Assembly (NCBI RefSeq): GCF_037095755.1
Contig: NZ_JBAWKJ010000001.1
Span: forward strand, 1,119,001-1,183,000
Length of the DNA: 64,000 nucleotides
Source: Sphingopyxis sp. CCNWLW2
GTDB lineage: Bacteria; Pseudomonadota; Alphaproteobacteria; Sphingomonadales; Sphingomonadaceae
Direction: 5' to 3'
Each line of letters opens with the position of its first letter. Position 1 is the stretch's first letter. The notes below the pieces were generated by a model. The model was not told the DNA's origin, did not search any database, and saw only the letters and a list, made by a program, of their open reading frames with translations. Shown here one piece after another: positions 43,242-50,769 of this stretch. Made by a program: the position numbers and the translations under genes.

Positions 43242-43403
43242 TCAGGCGGCGCAGGCGTCGCGGGCGGTCCGTTCCGAAAGCCGCGGTGCGGCGGTGCGCA
43301 GCCACGGCGCCGAATAGTGGATCGCGACGGCGGCTTCGGAGGCCGTGACGGCGGCGGTCCAGGCGCGGGCGATCCAGCGCGTTTCGGGGGTGTTACGGGT
43401 CAT
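43242..43403 (-). CDS. Small unrecognised ORF with strong ribosome-binding site (53 aa)
   Basis: A 53-residue ORF (begins MTRNTPETRWIARAWTAAVT, ends RDACAA) in the gap between the glycine-zipper gene and the Lrp gene, on the minus strand. It has a strong AAGGAGACATAAG leader, very similar to the GGAAGGACATAAG leader of the neighbouring glycine-zipper gene. Composition is Ala/Arg/Thr-rich, with one central helix likely and no clear membrane segment. It is divergent from the Lrp regulator gene. Function unknown; the main support is the ribosome-binding site. Confidence 0.5.
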   Translation of the reverse strand: MTRNTPETRWIARAWTAAVTASEAAVAIHYSAPWLRTAAPRLSERTARDACAA

Positions 43404-43517
43404 CTTATGTCTCCTTCACCCGGAACCGCGGAAGATGGGGAGGGGCGGCCCGGACGAATCCTATTTACCGTGGCAAGCGCGGCGATCGGCGCCGAAATTG
43501 ATCGTGCGTTCGACCAA

Positions 43518-43548
43518 TTTTCGCGCTATTTATATATTCATGCGAAAA
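43518..43548. promoter_or_regulatory. Inverted repeat TTTTCGC / GCGAAAA around the Lrp gene start
   Basis: TTTTCGC (43518-43524) and GCGAAAA (43542-43548) flank an AT-rich -10-like TATTTATATATT that ends a few bases before the ATG. This suggests an autoregulatory site and perhaps a leaderless transcript. Confidence 0.35.
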
Positions 43549-44025
43549 ATGATCGATCTCGACGATTTCGACCGCCGGCTGCTCGCGCTGGTGCGGCACG
43601 ATAATCTCCAACCCGCGCGAATCCTCGCCGACAAGGTCGGGCTGTCATTATCAGCGGTGCTCCGCCGTCTGCGCCGGATGCGCGAGGAAAAGATAATCAT
43701 CGCCGATATCGCAGTGGTCGATCCGGCGCTGACCGGATCGGCGCTCACCATGCATATCCTCGTCCGGATGCAACAGGCGGGGCCGCAGACTATGGATGCG
43801 TTCGCGCGCGAGATCGCGCGCCATCCCGAAATCACCGGGGCGTGGGACGTGACCGGCGACGATGATTTCCTGCTGAAAGTACAGATCGGCTCGATGGAGG
43901 AATATGACGTCTTCACGCGCCGCGCGCTGGGCGAGGACAAGGGCGTGCATTCATTCAAAACGATGATCACGATCCGGCACATCATCGAAAATGATGTCGC
44001 GCGCCGGCCGCTGCGCGATTGGTGA
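43540..44025 (+). CDS. Lrp/AsnC family transcriptional regulator
   Basis: A 161-residue regulator. The N-terminal helix-turn-helix is FDRRLLALVRHDNLQPARIL with ADKVGLSLSAVLRRLRRMRE. The C-terminal RAM ligand-binding domain contains HILVRMQQAGPQTMDAFARE, DVTGDDDFLLKV and FKTMITIRHIIEND. Such proteins sense amino acids and form octamers. No Shine-Dalgarno precedes either ATG (43540 or 43549), while a TATTTA hexamer lies 7 bp upstream, so a leaderless message is possible. No obvious target gene sits downstream. Confidence 0.9.
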   Translation: MRKMIDLDDFDRRLLALVRHDNLQPARILADKVGLSLSAVLRRLRRMREEKIIIADIAVVDPALTGSALTMHILVRMQQAGPQTMDAFAREIARHPEITGAWDVTGDDDFLLKVQIGSMEEYDVFTRRALGEDKGVHSFKTMITIRHIIENDVARRPLRDW

Positions 44026-44081
44026 AGATGACTATGGTATGGCGGGGGCGCGGCCGTTAGCGACCGATTGCGGAAGTCCGA

Positions 44082-44390
44082 TCAGGCCTGTCCTCTTATG
44101 TCGCGCCAATATTCTTCCGCGACATCCTCATCGATCTCTACGGGCATTGAGCTTCCCGGGTAAAGTCGATCCTTGCCATCCTTGCGAGGCCCGGAAATCC
44201 AAAAAAGGGCACCGTTGTCTTCAGCTATATGATTATATTTGTACCCGCTTCCGACCTTCCCGAACGTCCGGCCTTGATAGTGAATCGAGCGACCTGACTT
44301 CGAAAATGCAACCCTACCGATCCGGGCAGGACCATTCGATCCTTCAGACTTGTCTTCGATATACATGATACGCGTTTTGGGCTTCGACAT
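44082..44390 (-). CDS. Conserved small protein of unknown function (often misnamed DXP synthase)
   Basis: A 102-residue cytoplasmic protein beginning MSKPKTRIMYIEDKSEG, with IGRVAFSKSGRSIHYQGRTF and LFWISGPRKDGKDRLYPG. This motif set belongs to a widespread small family, frequently and, in my view, wrongly annotated as 1-deoxy-D-xylulose-5-phosphate synthase; nothing of that 630-residue enzyme is present. Base composition is visibly more AT-rich than its neighbours, which suggests recent acquisition. It lies alone between the Lrp gene and rpmG. Confidence 0.75.
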   Translation of the reverse strand: MSKPKTRIMYIEDKSEGSNGPARIGRVAFSKSGRSIHYQGRTFGKVGSGYKYNHIAEDNGALFWISGPRKDGKDRLYPGSSMPVEIDEDVAEEYWRDIRGQA

Positions 44391-44452
44391 AAAAAGCCAT
44401 TAACCCAAGGAATGTCTACTTCCCAGCCCAGAACCGCCATTCTCCGGGCACG

Positions 44453-44478
44453 AAAAAGGGCGGCACGCGGCCGCCCTT
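44453..44478 (-). terminator. Rho-independent terminator downstream of rpmG
   Basis: AAGGGCGGC / GCCGCCCTT stem of 9 bp with a 5-base loop, followed on the minus strand by TTTTTCG. It lies about 70 bp beyond the rpmG stop. Confidence 0.7.
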
Positions 44479-44480
44479 CT

Positions 44481-44545
44481 GGATCCCCGCTTTCGCCGGG
44501 ATGACGCATTTCCGCCCCACGCGCTTTCAGCGCATGGGGAAATGC
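44481..44545. repeat. Two adjacent palindromic hairpins (REP-like) after rpmG
   Basis: ATCCCCGC-TTTC-GCCGGGAT at 44483-44502 is a form of the palindrome widespread in sphingomonad intergenic DNA. Next to it a longer arm pair (GCATTTCC and CCCCA... with TGGGG and AAATGC, 44506-44545) abuts the rpmG stop codon. Both precede the terminator. Confidence 0.5.
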
Positions 44546-44546
44546 A

Positions 44547-44714
44547 TCACTTGATCTTGGCTTCCTTGAACTCGACGTGCTTGCGGACACGCGGGTCGTA
44601 CTTACGCACCGACATCTTCTCGGTCATCGTACGCGGGTTCTTTTTCGTGACATAGAAAAAGCCCGTGTCGGCGGTGCTCACCAGCTTGATCTTGACGGTC
44701 GTCGGCTTGGCCAT
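44547..44714 (-). CDS. rpmG: 50S ribosomal protein L33
   Basis: A 55-residue ribosomal protein ([20 protein letters not shown], then [20 protein letters not shown]). The proteobacterial zinc-free form, lacking the CxxC pairs. Found by translating the gap between tonB and the small conserved gene on the minus strand. AGGAACAGGGCC upstream gives a ribosome-binding site. Downstream it runs into palindromes and a terminator. Confidence 0.97.
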   Translation of the reverse strand: MAKPTTVKIKLVSTADTGFFYVTKKNPRTMTEKMSVRKYDPRVRKHVEFKEAKIK

Positions 44715-44883
44715 GGCCCTGTTCCTCGAATTAACTGCACATCCACCGGAGGTCCGAGGGATGCGGCGGGACTAGGGCCCCGACGTTGGTGTGAAAAACA
44801 TGAAAGGGCCGCGCGACGCCGCGCCGCCCCTCAATATCCGGGCGCCTTTGGCGGGATTCGGCCTTTCTGTCAAGCGAAAGGAA

Positions 44884-44911
44884 GGACGGGCGGCACATCG
44901 GCCGCCCGTCC
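44884..44911 (-). terminator. Hairpin terminator candidate downstream of tonB
   Basis: GGACGGGCGGC / GCCGCCCGTCC, an 11-bp perfect stem with a 6-base loop, starts 21 bp after the tonB stop. The minus-strand tail TTCCTTTCG is only moderately T-rich. Confidence 0.6.
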
Positions 44912-44932
44912 GGGAGGGGTGGGATTGTGGCC

Positions 44933-45670
44933 CTAGGCGTTCTTGATCTCGAAACGGACGCGCATTTCCTTCCAGCTTTCTTCGGCCACCCCGCCGCGCG
45001 TCGCAGCCTTGAAGCGCCACTTCGTCAGCGCGCGCCGTTTTGTCGCCTCGAAAAACGCCGGATCGTCGGTGCTGACCAGCTCGACCGCTTTCACCCGCCC
45101 GTCGGTGCCGATCAGCACGCGGACAACCGCGACGCCCTCGACACCCTCGCGCTGGGCGCGTGCCGGATAGTCGGGTTGGAAAAGACCCGCATAGCGCTGG
45201 TCGAGCTGCGCGAGCACCAGCTTCGGAGGCTGCACGGGCGGATCGATAATTTGGGGCATCACCGTTCCCGTGCCGGTGCCAGTCGGTGGAACATAGGGTT
45301 CGTCGGTCCGGCCGACGGGCGGATCCTGACTGAGCGGCGGCAGCGGCGAATCGGTCGCTGCGATAACGGTCTTGGTCGGCTGGTCCTGCGGCTTGGCGTC
45401 GGGTTGCGGTTCGGGGGGCGGCGGTTGCTGCAGTTTGATCAAAGTGCCGGTCATCGGCTCGCTCTTCGGCGCCATTTCGATGATCATCGGCGACAGCGCG
45501 ACCGCGACGACGAGCGCGGCGGGCAGCCCGACCGCGAACAGCGCGGCGACCGGGTGGTGTCGGGCATCGCTGCCATAGCTGTTACGCGCCAGCGGCACCG
45601 CCGCTCCGGCGGGCGCGGTGGTCGCTTCGGGCGCCGCCATAATGGCTGAAATCAGGGGTATCAGGGTCAT
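44933..45670 (-). CDS. tonB: Energy transducer TonB
   Basis: A 245-residue inner-membrane protein coupling proton motive force to outer-membrane receptors. A cytoplasmic tail of about 40 residues precedes one membrane anchor (VAALFAVGLPAALVVAVAL). A Pro-rich periplasmic linker follows (QQPPPPEPQPDAKPQDQPT). The C-terminal TonB domain carries YPARAQREGVEGVAVVRVLI and FFEATKRRALTKWRFKAA. AGGAGAG lies before the ATG. A palindrome resembling a Zur box overlaps its promoter. No exbBD follows in this window. Confidence 0.92.
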   Translation of the reverse strand: MTLIPLISAIMAAPEATTAPAGAAVPLARNSYGSDARHHPVAALFAVGLPAALVVAVALSPMIIEMAPKSEPMTGTLIKLQQPPPPEPQPDAKPQDQPTKTVIAATDSPLPPLSQDPPVGRTDEPYVPPTGTGTGTVMPQIIDPPVQPPKLVLAQLDQRYAGLFQPDYPARAQREGVEGVAVVRVLIGTDGRVKAVELVSTDDPAFFEATKRRALTKWRFKAATRGGVAEESWKEMRVRFEIKNA

Positions 45671-45730
45671 GGCATCTCTCCTTGCCTCTATGACCCGGCC
45701 CTGCCGCGTTCCGACCGTTGCTGTCGGCCA

Positions 45731-45777
45731 GGTCAGGTCAGGTCAACGTGATATTATAACATCACGTCACATGTCAA
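45731..45777 (-). promoter_or_regulatory. tonB promoter with Zur-like palindrome and GGTCA repeats
   Basis: ACGTGATATTATAACATCACGT (45746-45767) is a 22-bp palindrome with one mismatched pair. Its core TGTTATAATA resembles Zur operators. It overlaps the -10 element of the minus-strand promoter; TTGACA reads at 45777-45772 and TATAAT-like bases lie within the palindrome. Between it and the gene three direct GGTCA repeats (45731-45745) form part of the leader. Zur control is inference. Confidence 0.5.
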
Positions 45778-45820
45778 GTGGATCGGTAAGCAAGCTTTCA
45801 CACGATGCCGTGGGGAAGAC

Positions 45821-47131
45821 CTAGACGGCGGAAAGCCGCGCCACCGCCTGATCCTTGTCGATCAGCGGCAGCAGTTCGGCCATGTCGGGGCCATGATCGC
45901 GGGCGGTGAGCGCGCGGCGCAGCGGCAGGAAGAGCGCGCGGCCCTTTGCCCCCGTCGCCTCCTTCGCCGCGCCGGTGAGCGCGTGCCAGGGATCGGCGCC
46001 CCAGTCGATCGCGGGCGCGGCCTGTGCCGCCGCGCCCAGCACCGGCCGGTCGGCCGCTTCGGCGGGCGGCGGCGTGAAGGGTCCGTCGAACACAGGCACC
46101 CACTCGGCCGCCTCGGCCACCGTCATCAGATTGGGCCGAATCGCGTTCCAGCGCGCTTCGGTGATCGCGGCGGGCAGGCGGTCCGCGATCGCCGCATGAT
46201 CGGTGTGGTGCAAGATCTTCTGATTGAGCAGCGCCAGCTCGGCCTCGTCGAAGCGCGCGGGCGCACGGCCGAAGCGCGCGAAATCGATGCTTTCGACCAG
46301 CGGCGCAACCTGCGTCACCGGTTCGACCGGATCGCTTGTCCCGAGCCGCGCGAGCAACGCGACGAGCGCGATCGGCTCGATCCCCGCCTCGCGCAGGCTG
46401 GCCATACCGAGCGAGCCCAGCCGCTTCGACAATTTGCCCTCGGTCCCGACGAGCAAAGCCTCATGTGCAAAGGCGGGCGGCGCGGCGCCGAGTGCGGCGA
46501 ACATCTGGATCTGCGACGCGGTGTTTGACACATGATCTTCGCCGCGCACGACATGCGTGATCCCCATCGCGATATCGTCGATCACGCTCGGCAGCAGATA
46601 GAGCCAGCTGCCGTCGGCGCGGCGCACCACCGGATCGGACATCGTTTTCGGCTCGAAATGCTGCGGTCCGCGGACCATGTCGGTCCACTCGATCGCCGCA
46701 TCATGGTCGAGCCGGAAGCGCCAGTGCGGTGCGACGCCCTCGGGGATCGGCGCACCCTCGGGCTTGCGCTCGTAAACCGGCGGCAGCCCGCGCGAGAGCA
46801 ATATCTTGCGGCGAATGTCGAGTTCTTCGGGCGTCTCGTAACAGGCATAGACGCGCCCCGCCGCCTTCAGCTTTTCGAACTCGGCCTCATAGAGCGCGAA
46901 GCGCGCCGACTGGCGCTCCTCGCCGTCGATATCGAACCCAAGCCACGCGAGGTCGGCGCGAATCGCGTCGACATGTTCCTCTTTCGAGCGTTCGAGGTCG
47001 GTGTCGTCGATGCGCAGCAGGAAGCGGCCGCCATGCTTGCGCGCCCACAGCCAATTGTGGAGCGCGGTGCGGACGTTGCCGACATGCAGGGTGCCGGTCG
47101 GCGAAGGGGCGAAACGGGTAACGACGGTCAT
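45821..47131 (-). CDS. gltX: Glutamyl-tRNA synthetase (probably the second, GluRS2-type)
   Basis: A 436-residue class I synthetase. HIGH appears as HVGN in FAPSPTGTLHVGNVRTAL and KMSKS as KLSKR in GTEGKLSKRLGS. The post-signature segment SLGMASLREAGIEPIALVAL resembles the shorter alphaproteobacterial GluRS2, which in several species mainly charges tRNA-Gln in the indirect pathway through GatCAB. A second gltX elsewhere would therefore be expected. It is preceded 33 bp upstream by a small membrane protein gene and nadE. Confidence 0.9.
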   Translation of the reverse strand: MTVVTRFAPSPTGTLHVGNVRTALHNWLWARKHGGRFLLRIDDTDLERSKEEHVDAIRADLAWLGFDIDGEERQSARFALYEAEFEKLKAAGRVYACYETPEELDIRRKILLSRGLPPVYERKPEGAPIPEGVAPHWRFRLDHDAAIEWTDMVRGPQHFEPKTMSDPVVRRADGSWLYLLPSVIDDIAMGITHVVRGEDHVSNTASQIQMFAALGAAPPAFAHEALLVGTEGKLSKRLGSLGMASLREAGIEPIALVALLARLGTSDPVEPVTQVAPLVESIDFARFGRAPARFDEAELALLNQKILHHTDHAAIADRLPAAITEARWNAIRPNLMTVAEAAEWVPVFDGPFTPPPAEAADRPVLGAAAQAAPAIDWGADPWHALTGAAKEATGAKGRALFLPLRRALTARDHGPDMAELLPLIDKDQAVARLSAV

Positions 47132-47164
47132 GCGCCGCGCCTATAACCGCATATTCGGCCGCCG

Positions 47165-47368
47165 TCAGTCGTCTTCCGCGATCTTGCGGTTCTGGACGAT
47201 GTGCGCGGCCCAGCGCAGCGCCATGCCGACCACCGAAAGCACCGACCCCGCGATGATCGCCCCGATCAGCGCGCGATTCTCACCGGGCGCGGGCCACGCG
47301 ACCCACGCGAGCAAGACGACGCTGACGATCGACAGCGCATAACCGATCCCGGTGAGCCAGTTCGCCAC
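47165..47368 (-). CDS. Small two-helix membrane protein
   Basis: A 67-residue protein with two hydrophobic segments: LTGIGYALSIVSVVLLAWVAW and LIGAIIAGSVLSVVGMALRW. A short acidic tail (RKIAEDD) ends it. It lies 6 bp after the nadE stop and 33 bp before gltX, so the three are probably co-transcribed. No family recognised. Confidence 0.7.
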   Translation of the reverse strand: MANWLTGIGYALSIVSVVLLAWVAWPAPGENRALIGAIIAGSVLSVVGMALRWAAHIVQNRKIAEDD

Positions 47369-47374
47369 GGCGCG

Positions 47375-49033
47375 CTACGCGGTCCGGAAACCATGGGTGA
47401 TCGGGTAACGCCGGTCGCGCCCGAAATTGCGCGTCGACAGCTTCACCCCCGGCGGCGCCTGGCGGCGCTTATACTCGGCGAGCATCAGCAGCCGTTCGAT
47501 CCGCACCACCGCGTCGCGGTCAAAGCCATAGCGCTCGACGACATCGTCGACACTCGCCTCTTCCTCGACGAGCATATGGAGCATGCGGTCGAGATCGACG
47601 TACGGCGGCAGGCTGTCCTCGTCCTTCTGGTCGGGACGCAGCTCGGCGCTCGGCGGCTTGGTGATGATGGTGTCGGGCATCACGGGGGTCACCGGGTTGC
47701 GCGACAGGCGCGGGACATTTTCGTTGCGCCATTTCGCCACCGCGAACACCGTCATTTTATACGCGTCCTTCAGCGGATTATAGCCGCCCGCCATGTCGCC
47801 ATAGATGGTCGCATAGCCGACGCTCATCTCGCTCTTGTTGCCCGTCGTGAGCAGCATCGGGCCGAATTTGTTGCTGAGCGCCATCAGGGTGACGCCGCGG
47901 ATGCGCGACTGGACATTTTCCTCGGTGATATCGACGTCCTTGTCGGCGAAGCTGCCCGCGAGCATCGCATCGAATGCCTCGACCGCGGGGACGATCGATA
48001 TCGTGTCGAGCTTGCAGCCGATCATCGCCGCGCAGCCCGCCGCATCGTCGAGGCTCGTCTGGCTGGTGAAGCGGCTCGGCATCATCACGCACCAGACCTT
48101 GTCCGGCCCAAGCGCATCGGCGGCGATCGCGGCGCAGATCGCCGAATCGATCCCGCCCGACAGCCCGAGCACGACGCCGGGGAAACGGTTGCGCTCGACA
48201 TAGTCGCGCAAGGATATGATCATCGCGCTATAGATATCGGCCGGATGCGCCTCCCATTCGGCGATCTCGCCTGACTCGCACGTCCAGCCGTTCGCGCCCT
48301 TGGACCAGTGCGTCACGCGCTCTCCGGGCTCCCAGTCGGTCAGCCGGTGCGCCGTCGTCCCGTCGCGGTTCAGCACGAAGGAGCAGCCGTCGAACACGAT
48401 CTCGTCCTGCCCGCCGACGCGGTTGAGGAAAATCACCGGCAGCGAGGTTTCGGCAACCCGGCTCGCGAACACCTGGGTCAGACGCCGCTCGTCCTTGTCG
48501 ATTTCATAGGGGCTGCCGTTGACCGAGATCAGCAGCTCGGCGCCCTGCCCCTCCAGATGCTCGCAAACCTTCGGCAACCACCCATCCTCGCAGATCGGCA
48601 GGCCGAGCTTCACGCCGCGCCATTCGACGACTTCGGGGAGCGGACCGGGGACGAAGACGCGCTTTTCGTCGAAGGTGCCGTAATTGGGGAGCTCATGCTT
48701 CCTTCGCGTCGCGACGATCCGGCCGCCGTCGAGCAGCGCGACGATATTATAGAGGCTGTCGCCTTCCCGCTCGACCGAACCGACAAGCATCGCCGGACCG
48801 CCATCGGCGGTATCGGCGGCAAGTTCGGCAAGCAGCTTCGCCGCCCGGTCCGCCAGTGCGGGTTTCAGCACCAGATCCTCAGGCGGATAGCCGATCAGCT
48901 GCAGCTCGGGATAGAGGATCAGGTCGGCGTCCGGGTGCCGCCCGCGCACGTCGCGCATCGCCGCGGCGTTGGCAGCGAGGTCGCCCACGACCTGCGTCAT
49001 TTGCGAAAGAAGGATGGAGAGCTTTTGTGTCAT
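47375..49033 (-). CDS. nadE: Glutamine-dependent NAD+ synthase
   Basis: A 552-residue two-domain enzyme. The N-terminal nitrilase-type glutaminase domain has catalytic Glu in LYPELQLIGYPPEDL, Lys in RKHELPNYGTFDEKR and Cys in LPICEDGWLP. The C-terminal NAD synthetase domain has the ATP-binding P-loop GLSGGIDSAI, followed by GNKSEMSVGYATIYGDMAGG. Together they amidate deamido-NAD using glutamine. The ATG is followed by KLSILLSQMTQVVGDL, typical of the family start. It is divergent from prs. Confidence 0.96.
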   Translation of the reverse strand: MTQKLSILLSQMTQVVGDLAANAAAMRDVRGRHPDADLILYPELQLIGYPPEDLVLKPALADRAAKLLAELAADTADGGPAMLVGSVEREGDSLYNIVALLDGGRIVATRRKHELPNYGTFDEKRVFVPGPLPEVVEWRGVKLGLPICEDGWLPKVCEHLEGQGAELLISVNGSPYEIDKDERRLTQVFASRVAETSLPVIFLNRVGGQDEIVFDGCSFVLNRDGTTAHRLTDWEPGERVTHWSKGANGWTCESGEIAEWEAHPADIYSAMIISLRDYVERNRFPGVVLGLSGGIDSAICAAIAADALGPDKVWCVMMPSRFTSQTSLDDAAGCAAMIGCKLDTISIVPAVEAFDAMLAGSFADKDVDITEENVQSRIRGVTLMALSNKFGPMLLTTGNKSEMSVGYATIYGDMAGGYNPLKDAYKMTVFAVAKWRNENVPRLSRNPVTPVMPDTIITKPPSAELRPDQKDEDSLPPYVDLDRMLHMLVEEEASVDDVVERYGFDRDAVVRIERLLMLAEYKRRQAPPGVKLSTRNFGRDRRYPITHGFRTA

Positions 49034-49169
49034 GTCGGTGGTTTAGGCCGACGCACGCCGATTTCAACTAGGCCGCGCGCAGCGGATCGGGCTTTAACCC
49101 CTTCCCCTATCCGCCCGCGCTGGCTAAGGGGGCGCGCAATCCCACCCGCGCGAAAGGGCCTTGCACGCC

Positions 49170-50105
49170 ATGAAACTCATCTCCGGCAACAGTAACCTGC
49201 CGCTGGCCCGTGCGATCGCGGACTATCTGGAACTGCCGCTGACCGACACCAGCGTACGCCGCTTCGCCGACGAAGAGGTCTTCGTCGAAATCCACGAGAA
49301 TGTCCGCGGCCAGGATGTCTTCGTCGTTCAGCCGACGAATTTCCCCGCGAACGACAATCTGATGGAATTGCTCATCATCAACGACGCGCTGCGCCGCGCT
49401 TCGGCAAAGCGCATCACCGCGGTCGTCCCCTATTTCGGTTACGCCCGTCAGGACCGCAAGCCCGGCCCGCGCACGCCGATCTCGGCGAAGCTCGTCGCGA
49501 ACCTCATCACCACGTCGGGCGCCGACCGCGTCCTCGCGATCGACCTGCACGCCGGGCAGATCCAGGGCTTCTTCGATATCCCGACCGACAACCTCTACGC
49601 CGCGCCGGTGATGAGCGCCGACATTCAGGCGCGTTTCGCGGGCAAGAATCTGATGGTCGTCTCGCCCGACGTCGGCGGCGTGGTCCGCGCGCGCGCGCTC
49701 GCCAAGCGGCTCGACAACGCCCCGCTCGCGATCGTCGATAAGCGCCGCGAGCGCGCCGGCGAATCGGAAGTGATGAACATCATCGGCGACGTGAAGGGCC
49801 GCTTCTGCATCCTGATCGACGATATCGTCGATTCGGCGGGCACGCTCTGCAACGCCGCCGCGGCGCTGAAGGCCGCGGGCGCCGAGGGCGTCGTTGCCTA
49901 TTGTACGCACGGCGTGCTGTCGGGCGGCGCGGTCGCGCGCGTCGATGCGAGCGAGCTTACCGAGCTGGTGATCACCGATTCGATCCAGCCGACCGACGCG
50001 GTGAACGACAGCAGCAAGGTTCGCGCGCTCACCGTCGCACCGCTGCTCGGCGAAGCGATCAAGCGCATCGCCGACGAATCGAGCGTCTCCTCGCTTTTTG
50101 ACTGA
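49170..50105 (+). CDS. prs: Ribose-phosphate pyrophosphokinase (PRPP synthetase)
   Basis: A 311-residue enzyme making PRPP for nucleotide, histidine and NAD synthesis. Start [20 protein letters not shown] is canonical. [20 protein letters not shown] is the ATP-binding loop, and [19 protein letters not shown] and [17 protein letters not shown] are conserved. The PRPP loop is [19 protein letters not shown] upstream is the ribosome-binding site. It is divergent from nadE (136 bp) and converges on the TetR gene. Confidence 0.97.
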   Translation: MKLISGNSNLPLARAIADYLELPLTDTSVRRFADEEVFVEIHENVRGQDVFVVQPTNFPANDNLMELLIINDALRRASAKRITAVVPYFGYARQDRKPGPRTPISAKLVANLITTSGADRVLAIDLHAGQIQGFFDIPTDNLYAAPVMSADIQARFAGKNLMVVSPDVGGVVRARALAKRLDNAPLAIVDKRRERAGESEVMNIIGDVKGRFCILIDDIVDSAGTLCNAAAALKAAGAEGVVAYCTHGVLSGGAVARVDASELTELVITDSIQPTDAVNDSSKVRALTVAPLLGEAIKRIADESSVSSLFD

Positions 50106-50110
50106 TCGCG

Positions 50111-50653
50111 TCAGCGCGCGACGAGCGCGCCGACGATATGATCGAGCTGCCGCCGGAAGGTCGCATGGTCGGGCACGGCATGCACCAGCCCGCGCGCGGT
50201 CCAGCATAGAGCCTGCGCCATACTGCCCGCGCGCGCGACCGCCGAGCCCGGGCCGCTGAACCGGATCGCTTCGGCCATCGCGGTGACCAGCCGGCGCTCG
50301 GCCGCGCGCACCGCCTCGGGCGGATCGCGCTGGAGCATCGCCACGATCTCGGCGCCGTGTGGCGAGGCATGGAGCGCGTCCATATGCCGGCCGACCCACG
50401 CGTCGAGCGCATCGGTCAAACGTTCGGCGAGCGTCTTTGCGGGCTGGTCGATGCTGGCGAGCGCCGCAACCAACGAGCTGTCGATCAGGCGTTTCGTCGC
50501 CCAGCCGATCAATGCCCCCTTCGACCCATGCCGGTTATAGAGCGCTTGCCGCGACACACCGAGCGCGCGCGCAACATCCTCCATCGATGTCTTGCGCAGG
50601 CCATAGCGCGCGAAGGTCGCGACGATCGGATCGAGAGGGAAATCGCCCGGCAT
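50111..50653 (-). CDS. TetR/AcrR family transcriptional regulator
   Basis: A 180-residue regulator. The N-terminal helix-turn-helix is IVATFARYGLRKTSMEDVAR with ALGVSRQALYNRHGSKGALI. The ligand-binding C-terminal domain is helical and unassigned. The ATG was chosen because an earlier in-frame start would run through a TTTTACA palindrome upstream. No Shine-Dalgarno sequence is obvious. Divergent from the histidinol-phosphatase-like gene; the controlled gene is not evident. Confidence 0.9.
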   Translation of the reverse strand: MPGDFPLDPIVATFARYGLRKTSMEDVARALGVSRQALYNRHGSKGALIGWATKRLIDSSLVAALASIDQPAKTLAERLTDALDAWVGRHMDALHASPHGAEIVAMLQRDPPEAVRAAERRLVTAMAEAIRFSGPGSAVARAGSMAQALCWTARGLVHAVPDHATFRRQLDHIVGALVAR

Positions 50654-50660
50654 GATCGCG

Positions 50661-50690
50661 ATTTTACAGTTTATATGTATATTGTAAAAT
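50661..50690. promoter_or_regulatory. TetR operator: inverted repeat ATTTTACA-N14-TGTAAAAT
   Basis: Two perfect 8-base arms, AT-rich and centred 23 bp upstream of the TetR ATG. TATACA/TATAAA -10-like hexamers lie in the spacer on the minus strand. Strong candidate for autoregulation. Confidence 0.65.
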
Positions 50691-50769
50691 TGATAAAATC
50701 GGGGCTTCGGCTGGTGCAATAGGTTTGCATGGACTGGCGGCCGGAGCCCCGCTGGGCTAGCGCAGGGCC

